Of a DNA stretch of 64,000 nucleotides, positions 58,360-64,000 are shown in pieces (positions within the stretch are counted from its first letter, which is position 1; each line of letters opens with the position of its first letter). Both the position numbers and the translations under genes were made by a program. The DNA comes from LMEP-6097 sp049314535 (GTDB lineage: Bacteria > Cyanobacteriota > Vampirovibrionia > LMEP-6097), in contig JBMOEX010000001.1 in NCBI GenBank assembly GCA_049314535.1, positions 1 to 64,000 on the forward strand. Direction: 5' to 3'. The notes beneath the pieces were generated by a model. It was not told the DNA's origin, ran no database searches, and saw only the letters and a program-made list of their open reading frames with translations.

Positions 58360-61300
58360 TGTGCCTCAAGCCAGTTTTTACCAAAGCCAAGATTAGCCGT
58401 CAATGGTACTCGCAGTTCAACTATATTCTCCATGCATTCTTTGACTATATCTTGGACTGAACTAAGATTTTTTTCTTGACATTCTATTAATATCTCGTCA
58501 TGTACTTGGAGTATGATTCTTGGAATATTAAAGCTTTCAGAAGCATTAAGAACAGTATTGCTTAAAAGTTCAGGCTCTATATTTTGAGAAAGCTTTGCTT
58601 TGATTTTTATCATAGCCTGTTTCATAATATCGGCGGCAGCACTTTGAATGACTGTGTTAAAGGCTTGCCTCTCTTCTTCTTTTTGTAGCATTTTATTATT
58701 ACTGTTAATATTCTGAAAATATCTCCTTCTGCCGAAGATATTCTCTACATATGAATTTTCATGAGCGAATTCAAGCGTGCTTGCCATAAAAGGCTTTATA
58801 GAGGAGTAGATTTCAAAATATTTATCTATAAAGTATTTGGCTTCTTTATTGCTAATATTCAATTGTTGAGCGGTTGCAAAGGTTCCTTGCATGTAAACTA
58901 AAGCAAAGTTTAGAGTTTTTCCTATTCTCCTGTCATCAGCAGTAATTTCTTCTGGATTCTTATCCATTATTTTAATTGCGGTTTGAGTATGAATATCTTC
59001 GTTATTCTGAAAAGCTCTAATCAACTCTTCTTCATTAGCTAAATGAGCTAATACCCTAAGCTCGATCTGGGAATAATCAGCACTTACTATAAAGTTATTT
59101 TCATTAGCCGTCGTGAAGCCAGTTCTCACTTTGCGTCCTAGCTCTGTTTTTATGGGGATATTTTGTAAATTAGGATTAGAAGAGCTGAGCCTGCCTGTAG
59201 TGGTTAGAACTTGATTAAAGTCAGAATGTATTCTCTGTGTCTCTTTAGCGATAAGCTGTGGTAGATTGTCGACGTAAGTACTTGTTAACTTAGTAAGTGA
59301 GCGGTATTCAAGGATTTTCTGTATTAAGGTTTTTTGTTCAGGATTTAGGTCAGCTTCTATTAATAGTTTTTCAAGAGTATCTTGGTCAGTGGAAAAATTG
59401 CCAGATTTATTTTTTTTACCATCGTTTTTAATGCCAAGCTCAATAAATAGTGTCTCACTGAGCTGCTTTGGTGAAGCTATATTAAATTGCTTTCCAGATA
59501 GTTTAAATATGCTTTCTTCTAGCGCCGTGATTTTTTGATGTAATTCTATAGATAATTCTGAAAAATATTTAGTATCTATGCTTACTCCAGTATTCTCTAT
59601 CTCTGTAAGTACTTCTACGAAAGGGAAGTCTATATTTTTTAAAAGCTCTAATTGTTTTTTATTTAAAGTTTTTTGATAATAGAGGTAAAGTCTATAAGTG
59701 ATAAAAGCATCGGCTGCGGCATAATCTGCGACATCATTCATCGGAACTTGGTCTAAGGTTATTTGTTTTCGCCCAGTGCCGATAAGTTCCTCTATCTCCT
59801 TCATTCTTAAGTTAAGTATTCTTTTAGACTGTTGTTTAAGACCATGCTTATTACTTGGATTTTCCACGTAGCTAGCTAGCATAATATCGAAAAAATTACT
59901 GTGAGTTACGATGCCAAGTCGCTTAAATAACTTATGCTCAAATTTGGCATTTTGAATAATTTGTAGTTGATTCTTATTTTCTAGAATGGGTTTTAAATAT
60001 TCTAAGACTAGGCTGTGACTTAATAATTCTGAATTTACTTTTATTAGAGTGGCTGTAGTATTTTTAGAATCTTCGGTAATACTCTCTGTAAGCAGGTGCT
60101 GGCTGAATAATGAACCCTGACTTATGGTGATATTTTCTACTTCTTTTGTTTCATTGGGTTGTTTAACTGGGATGTAATAAGAATAAATATTTTCATCATT
60201 GGTATCTGCTTTATGAAACGCAAACGCCCAGCCGACTATCTTGCAGTTGAGAGTATTTAAGCCAGTGGTTTCTAGGTCTATCGCGAAAATATTAACTTTT
60301 TTAAGTTCACTACTGAGTTCTTTAAGCTTCTCTTCGCTATCTATAATAATGGCACTGAGTTCTAGCCTTCTGATTTCTTGATCTACTTGTTCAAATGCTT
60401 TATTAGAGCCATCCGTAGATTCCTCATCTATATTTATACTTACTTTAACTAAGTCACCGTTATTAAAACTTTTTAAGAGTACTGGTAATTTTTTTAAAAT
60501 ACTGTGAAATTCAAAGACTTTTAAAAAATCAATCAGTGATTCAGTATCTGGTAAATTAAGCTTCGCTGCTTTTAAATATGCTTCTGTCTGACCTGCATGA
60601 ATTTCCTCTGTAAGGATTGTTGCAAGATGCTTTGATAATCTTGCAGAATCCTCTTGGGCTTTTAATTTTTCTTGAACTTTAGCCGGGTTTATATTCTCTA
60701 AATTTTTATAGATGTTATCAAGATCACCATAATCTTCTAATAATTTTATGGCTGACTTAGGTCCTAGCCCTTTGACACCAGGTATATTATCAGAGCTATC
60801 TCCAGCTATGCCTTTGTAATCAGCTACTTGAGAAGGTTTTATGCCTAATTCTTCCACTACGTCTTGCGGGCTGTAGAGCTTTAATCCTCCACCACGCTGT
60901 GGTGCTGCTACTTTAACGTCATCACTAATTAACTGAAATAGGTCTCTGTCACCAGATAATATGACGGTTTTAATACCCTCTTTTTCAGATGCTTTCGTTA
61001 ATATACCGATAAGATCATCTGCTTCAAAGCCAGCTTCTTCTAAAACTGGAATATGAAATTTTTTAAAACTCTCTTTAATCCAATTCCACTGTGCTTTTAA
61101 ATCATCTGGCATTTGATCTGGACGGTTAGCTTTATATTCTTCGTAGAGCTCGTGGCGAAAAGAAGGTTGTGGTAAGTCAAAAGCGACAGCGATAGAAGTG
61201 GGTTTGATCATCTCCATTGCATCAAAGAGAGCTTTTAATGTTCCATATATAGCCCAGGTTGGCTCACCATCCTTATTTCTAAGGTTGGTTCTTTCTAATG

Positions 61301-61361
61301 CGAAAAACATTCTAAAAGCTAGATTGCTACCGTCTATAAGTAAAAGTGTTTCATTAGTCAT
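58356..61361 (-). CDS. polA: DNA polymerase I
   Basis: DNA repair and Okazaki fragment processing. 5'-3' exonuclease (1-290: LLLIDGSNLAFRMFFAL, GFEADDLIGIL, LSGDRDLFQL, KGIAGDSSDNIPGVKGLGPKSA). 3'-5' proofreading domain (about 350-560) with FAIDLETTGL and YAAADAFITYRLY; the ExoII element reads NAKFEHKLF with Glu at the usual Asp. Polymerase domain: RLSSSNPNLQNIPIKTELGRKVR, VSADYSQIELRVLAHL, RRIGKTLNFALVYMQG, QVHDEILIE. 1001 residues, slightly long from a Ser/Asn-rich loop. Overlaps the HAD gene at its 3' end and is divergent from rplI. Confidence 0.95.
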   Translation of the reverse strand: MTNETLLLIDGSNLAFRMFFALERTNLRNKDGEPTWAIYGTLKALFDAMEMIKPTSIAVAFDLPQPSFRHELYEEYKANRPDQMPDDLKAQWNWIKESFKKFHIPVLEEAGFEADDLIGILTKASEKEGIKTVILSGDRDLFQLISDDVKVAAPQRGGGLKLYSPQDVVEELGIKPSQVADYKGIAGDSSDNIPGVKGLGPKSAIKLLEDYGDLDNIYKNLENINPAKVQEKLKAQEDSARLSKHLATILTEEIHAGQTEAYLKAAKLNLPDTESLIDFLKVFEFHSILKKLPVLLKSFNNGDLVKVSINIDEESTDGSNKAFEQVDQEIRRLELSAIIIDSEEKLKELSSELKKVNIFAIDLETTGLNTLNCKIVGWAFAFHKADTNDENIYSYYIPVKQPNETKEVENITISQGSLFSQHLLTESITEDSKNTTATLIKVNSELLSHSLVLEYLKPILENKNQLQIIQNAKFEHKLFKRLGIVTHSNFFDIMLASYVENPSNKHGLKQQSKRILNLRMKEIEELIGTGRKQITLDQVPMNDVADYAAADAFITYRLYLYYQKTLNKKQLELLKNIDFPFVEVLTEIENTGVSIDTKYFSELSIELHQKITALEESIFKLSGKQFNIASPKQLSETLFIELGIKNDGKKNKSGNFSTDQDTLEKLLIEADLNPEQKTLIQKILEYRSLTKLTSTYVDNLPQLIAKETQRIHSDFNQVLTTTGRLSSSNPNLQNIPIKTELGRKVRTGFTTANENNFIVSADYSQIELRVLAHLANEEELIRAFQNNEDIHTQTAIKIMDKNPEEITADDRRIGKTLNFALVYMQGTFATAQQLNISNKEAKYFIDKYFEIYSSIKPFMASTLEFAHENSYVENIFGRRRYFQNINSNNKMLQKEEERQAFNTVIQSAAADIMKQAMIKIKAKLSQNIEPELLSNTVLNASESFNIPRIILQVHDEILIECQEKNLSSVQDIVKECMENIVELRVPLTANLGFGKNWLEAH

Positions 61362-61488
61362 TTCTTTTCTAGTCTAATGAGAGATAATTCTAGATTATTT
61401 CCTGGGATTATTGTTTTATTACTTAATTATTAAGAACAAGATTTATTTTTTAAATGTCATCTTGAGTTATGTTAAAATTTACCATCTT

Positions 61489-61947
61489 ATGGCTTCTGCT
61501 TTAGATTTAATTTTAGTTGATGATGTTGAACATTTAGGTAAGGCTGGTGAACTTGTGAAAGTGAGACCTGGTTACGCTAGAAATTTCCTTTTACCAAGAG
61601 GGCTTGCTCATGTGGCTAATAGATTTACACTTGCTGAGTATGAAGTGAGAAAGAGTAAGCTTGAAGAAGAGGCACAGCAGAGAAGAGAGAAAGCCGAACA
61701 GCTTAAAGCTAAGCTTGATGAGCAGTTTGTTAAGATTGAAGCTAAGGCTGGTGAATCTGGTAAGCTTTTCGGTGCTATTACTAAAGAGAATGTTTGTAAC
61801 GCTGTTGAGCAGCAGCTTTCTACTAAAATTTCTAAAGATCAGGTTGATTTAAAAACACCTATTAGATCTATCGGTGATTTTGAAGTTAAATTAAATTTAG
61901 CTGCTCAGATTTCTGCGACTATCATCGTTAAAGTTCAAGCTATCTAA
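61489..61947 (+). CDS. rplI: 50S ribosomal protein bL9
   Basis: Large-subunit protein that stabilises the L1 stalk base. The start at ATG 61489 gives MASALDLILVDDVEHLGKAGELVKVRPGYARNFLLPRGLA, the conserved N-terminal domain; the longer open frame from 61411 has an unrelated hydrophobic extension and was rejected. Then comes the long central helix (RKSKLEEEAQQRREKAEQLKAKLDEQF) and the C-terminal domain (GKLFGAITKENV). A TTAAAAT box is 11 bp upstream of the ATG with no Shine-Dalgarno. It is not with rpsF/rpsR here but with tmk and an epimerase. Confidence 0.95.
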   Translation: MASALDLILVDDVEHLGKAGELVKVRPGYARNFLLPRGLAHVANRFTLAEYEVRKSKLEEEAQQRREKAEQLKAKLDEQFVKIEAKAGESGKLFGAITKENVCNAVEQQLSTKISKDQVDLKTPIRSIGDFEVKLNLAAQISATIIVKVQAI

Positions 61948-61974
61948 GTTTTATACGTGTCATAATTTTATTTC

Positions 61975-62592
61975 ATGTTCATTACCATTGAAGGGCCAGA
62001 TCAAGCTGGAAAGACTACTCAGGTATCTTTATTAAAGAAGTATGCCGCTGAGAATAATAAGGATTGGTTGTTTACATCTAATCCGGGTGGTACTGATCTT
62101 GGTAAGCGGCTTAGAGAATTAATCCTTGACAGAAATTATAAAGTGTCAGATAAGGCTGAGCTTCTGGTATATCTTGCTGATAGAGCGCAGCATGTAGAAG
62201 AATATCATTCTTTAATTAAAGATCCGACTAAAGTCGTTATCTGTGATCGTTTTACTGATAGCACTTTAGCCTATCAAGGTTATGGTAGAAATTTAGATTT
62301 AGGGATTATTAGGCAGTTAAATGCATATGTTACTAAAGGTATTAAGCCCGACCTTACTTTGATGTTAATGATAGATGCAGATGAAGCTACTAGAAGGCGC
62401 GAGGGAGCTCCAGACAGAATTGAGCAGGAGAATAAACTATTTTTCATTAGGGTAGCTAACGGCTATAAGACTATCGCACATGAAGAGCCTGAAAGAGTGA
62501 AAATTATAAATGTAGAGAATCATTCTCGTGAAGTGCTTCACGAGCGAATTGTTAATCTTATTAATAGCTTTATTGAACAAGGTCAGCTATGA
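61975..62592 (+). CDS. tmk: Thymidylate kinase
   Basis: Phosphorylates dTMP to dTDP. The P-loop IEGPDQAGKTTQ, the DRF motif VICDRFTDSTLAYQGYGR, and the LID region RREGAPDRIEQE are present. The 205-residue length is normal. CATAAT at 61961-61966 lies 8 bp before the ATG, again with little or no leader. The last bases overlap the epimerase start (ATGA), so the next gene is translationally coupled. Confidence 0.95.
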   Translation: MFITIEGPDQAGKTTQVSLLKKYAAENNKDWLFTSNPGGTDLGKRLRELILDRNYKVSDKAELLVYLADRAQHVEEYHSLIKDPTKVVICDRFTDSTLAYQGYGRNLDLGIIRQLNAYVTKGIKPDLTLMLMIDADEATRRREGAPDRIEQENKLFFIRVANGYKTIAHEEPERVKIINVENHSREVLHERIVNLINSFIEQGQL

Positions 62593-63563
62593 ATAATTCT
62601 AGGACTATCTTAATAACAGGTTCCGCTGGGTTTATTGGCTCACATTTGATGGATTTGCTTATTGATAGAGGCGATAAGCTTGTTGGAGTAGATAATTTTT
62701 GTGATTTCTATTCCCCTCAAATCAAGCACGATAATAGTAAAAAACATTATATAAGTGCTAACACTAATATCTATGAGCTTGATTTATTAGATTATGATGC
62801 TCTTGAAGAGCTTTTTAAAAAATATAATTTTACTCATATAGTTCATTTAGCGGCGATGGCTGGTGTTAGACCCTCATTAGAGAATCCTCGGCTCTACGAT
62901 ACTGTAAATAACCACTCCACTATTAATTTATTAGATCTTGCGAAGAAATATAAAGTATCTAAGTTCGTTTTCGCTTCTAGTAGTTCTGTCTATGGATCTC
63001 GTTCGCTGACACCATTTAAGGAAGATGAAGATATTAGTAAGCCTATTAGTCCTTATGCTGCTACTAAAGTTTCTGGTGAAGCGATGGTGCATGCGATGAC
63101 ACATTCGGTAGATTCCCTCTCGTCAGTTTGTTTAAGGTTCTTTACTGTTTATGGCGCTAGGCAGAGACCTGATTTAGCTATTCATAAATTTTCAGAGCTG
63201 ATATTTTCAGGAAAGCCTATTCCAGTTTATGGCGATGGCTCCTATCAGCGTGATTATACTTATATCGATGATATTCTAGATGGCATTACTAAGGCGATAG
63301 ACTTTAATACTAAATTTGAGATATTTAATTTAGGGGAGTCACGTACCTATACTGTAAGTGAATTAATATCTCTTCTTGAGACTAAGCTAAACAAGTCTGC
63401 GATTATTTCTTATCAAGATAAGGTGGTAGGTGATGTTCCTGTAACCTGTGCTGATATCTCTAAAGCTAAGTCGCTGCTTGCTTATAATCCAAAGACACAT
63501 CTTAGTGAAGGTTTAGATAAATTCATAGAATGGTTTCAAGATAAAAATAAAATTTTATCTTGA
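62589..63563 (+). CDS. NAD-dependent nucleotide-sugar epimerase (UDP-glucuronate 4-epimerase-like)
   Basis: Short-chain dehydrogenase/reductase extended family. NAD-binding TGSAGFIGSHLMDLL, HLAAMAGVRPSLENPRLY (typical of UDP-glucuronate 4-epimerase), FASSSSVYG, catalytic SPYAATKVSGE (Tyr-x3-Lys), RFFTVYGARQRPDLA and DYTYIDDI. 324 residues, normal. The likely product is UDP-galacturonate for envelope polysaccharide, but UDP-glucose epimerase-type specificity cannot be excluded. Its start overlaps tmk's stop by 4 bp. Confidence 0.9.
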   Translation: MNNSRTILITGSAGFIGSHLMDLLIDRGDKLVGVDNFCDFYSPQIKHDNSKKHYISANTNIYELDLLDYDALEELFKKYNFTHIVHLAAMAGVRPSLENPRLYDTVNNHSTINLLDLAKKYKVSKFVFASSSSVYGSRSLTPFKEDEDISKPISPYAATKVSGEAMVHAMTHSVDSLSSVCLRFFTVYGARQRPDLAIHKFSELIFSGKPIPVYGDGSYQRDYTYIDDILDGITKAIDFNTKFEIFNLGESRTYTVSELISLLETKLNKSAIISYQDKVVGDVPVTCADISKAKSLLAYNPKTHLSEGLDKFIEWFQDKNKILS

Positions 63564-63612
63564 AGCTTGCTTTTAATTTCTAAATTGCATATTATAACTT
63601 TAACTATTAATT

Positions 63613-64000
63613 ATGAAACTTGATTTACATTGGAGAATTTTTATCGGTCTTGCCCTTGGTGCAATACTCGGTTATTTCTTCTCTGTGTCTGGTACAGATT
63701 TGCAAGATCCAAGTCTTGGCGTTGTTAAGCTTTCGCATATTAGCTGGATTGGTGATCTTTTCCTGAAGCTTTTAAAAATGATAGTTCTACCGCTTATAAT
63801 TTCTTCTATTATTGTAGGTGTTGGGCATTTGCCAGTTCAGAGTTTAGGTAAGGTAGGCTTAGTAACATTTTTATTATTTAAAGGCTTGATGCTGTTTGCA
63901 GCTGGTTTCGGTCTTGTATTCGTAAATTTCTTTAAGCCTGGTTATCACATTGATTTACATAGTCTTATAGACTCTAATCCAGCAGCTGATGAGGTGAAGT
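63613..64000 (+). CDS. Dicarboxylate/amino acid:cation symporter, partial (runs off window)
   Basis: The first 129 codons of a DAACS-family (sodium:dicarboxylate symporter) transporter. The visible part is MKLDLHWRIFIGLALGAILGYFFS, then LGDLFLKLL-like (IGDLFLKLLKMIVLPLIISSIIVGVG), the classic membrane helix pair of GltP/DctA proteins, and further helices (GLVTFLLFKGLMLFAAGFGLVFVNFFKPG). Likely substrate glutamate, aspartate or C4-dicarboxylates. A TATAAC box lies about 14 bp upstream of the ATG. The gene continues past the end of the window. Confidence 0.9.
   Translation, partial: MKLDLHWRIFIGLALGAILGYFFSVSGTDLQDPSLGVVKLSHISWIGDLFLKLLKMIVLPLIISSIIVGVGHLPVQSLGKVGLVTFLLFKGLMLFAAGFGLVFVNFFKPGYHIDLHSLIDSNPAADEVK

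Noticed and set aside
1..64000. CRISPR array, prophage, IS transposase or integrase
   Set aside because: No regularly spaced direct repeats and no transposase or integrase motifs in any open frame; the palindromic elements are non-autonomous.

Overview
The window is about 64 kb of low-GC (roughly one third G+C by eye) bacterial chromosome, densely packed with housekeeping genes on both strands. The host is a diderm: there is an MlaE-type permease, a heptosyltransferase-like GT9 enzyme, a LolD/FtsX-type ABC system and RseP. ClpC, a FliA/WhiG-type sigma factor, a CTC-type bL25, a zinc-type bL31, a PutA-like fusion without a DNA-binding domain and an aluminium-resistance/methionine-gamma-lyase family protein do not suggest a proteobacterium. 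A non-photosynthetic relative of cyanobacteria (Melainabacteria-like) or a similar candidate lineage would fit, but this is a weak inference. No rRNA, tRNA, CRISPR array, transposase or phage gene was seen.

Layout. 0.1-5.6 kb: a truncated amidase, coiled-coil and small unknown proteins, bL31, an RluD-family pseudouridine synthase and bL25. 5.6-11.8 kb: PutA, a 518-bp hairpin-rich intergenic region, and the TldD/TldE protease pair. 11.8-17.3 kb: secreted unknowns and a Tat/lipoprotein PhoX-like protein. 17.4-24 kb: a tight run of ribBA, a MutL whose C-terminus is an HNH domain, and a membrane spermidine-synthase-like TPR protein. 24-36.5 kb: ClpC, a LuxR-type regulator, FtsH, an oversized AlaS, MlaE, the sigma factor and RseP. 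36.6-42.8 kb: GT9, AcpS and a LolD/FtsX/CrtC-like export cassette. 42.8-50.3 kb: a methyltransferase with regulatory domain, an aluminium-resistance family enzyme, ABC-F and ArgF. 50.3-64 kb: SerS, RsmE, TrpE, SecA, an oxygenase-like protein, a HAD phosphatase, PolA, bL9, Tmk, a sugar epimerase and the start of a dicarboxylate symporter.

The main discovery is a family of at least a dozen short palindromic mobile elements. The two full copies (27-147 and 40239-40359) are both exactly 121 bp, have long terminal inverted repeats and are each flanked by a perfect 5-bp direct repeat. One insertion therefore adds 126 bp, exactly 42 codons. One strand is open in one frame, with peptide signatures LRRTNDR, HEDHEDDENAE and GENAENGVVQWSL. 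All copies and fragments recognised inside coding genes as in-frame insertions (amidase, the exported protein at 15 kb, MutL, AlaS x3, the FtsX-like permease x2, RsmE) lie in the same orientation and frame relative to the host gene. Other copies sit between convergent genes or just upstream of a gene. Their behaviour recalls the in-frame palindromic elements of Rickettsia, but I do not recognise the sequence.

Second, MutL keeps the normal N-terminal ATPase but has a CxxC...DHH...CxxC HNH-type domain where the usual C-terminal dimerisation/endonuclease domain should be. Third, many genes have a good -10 box only 6-14 bp upstream of the start codon and no Shine-Dalgarno sequence, and two divergent gene pairs have start codons only 22 bp apart. 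This suggests extensive leaderless or near-leaderless transcription.
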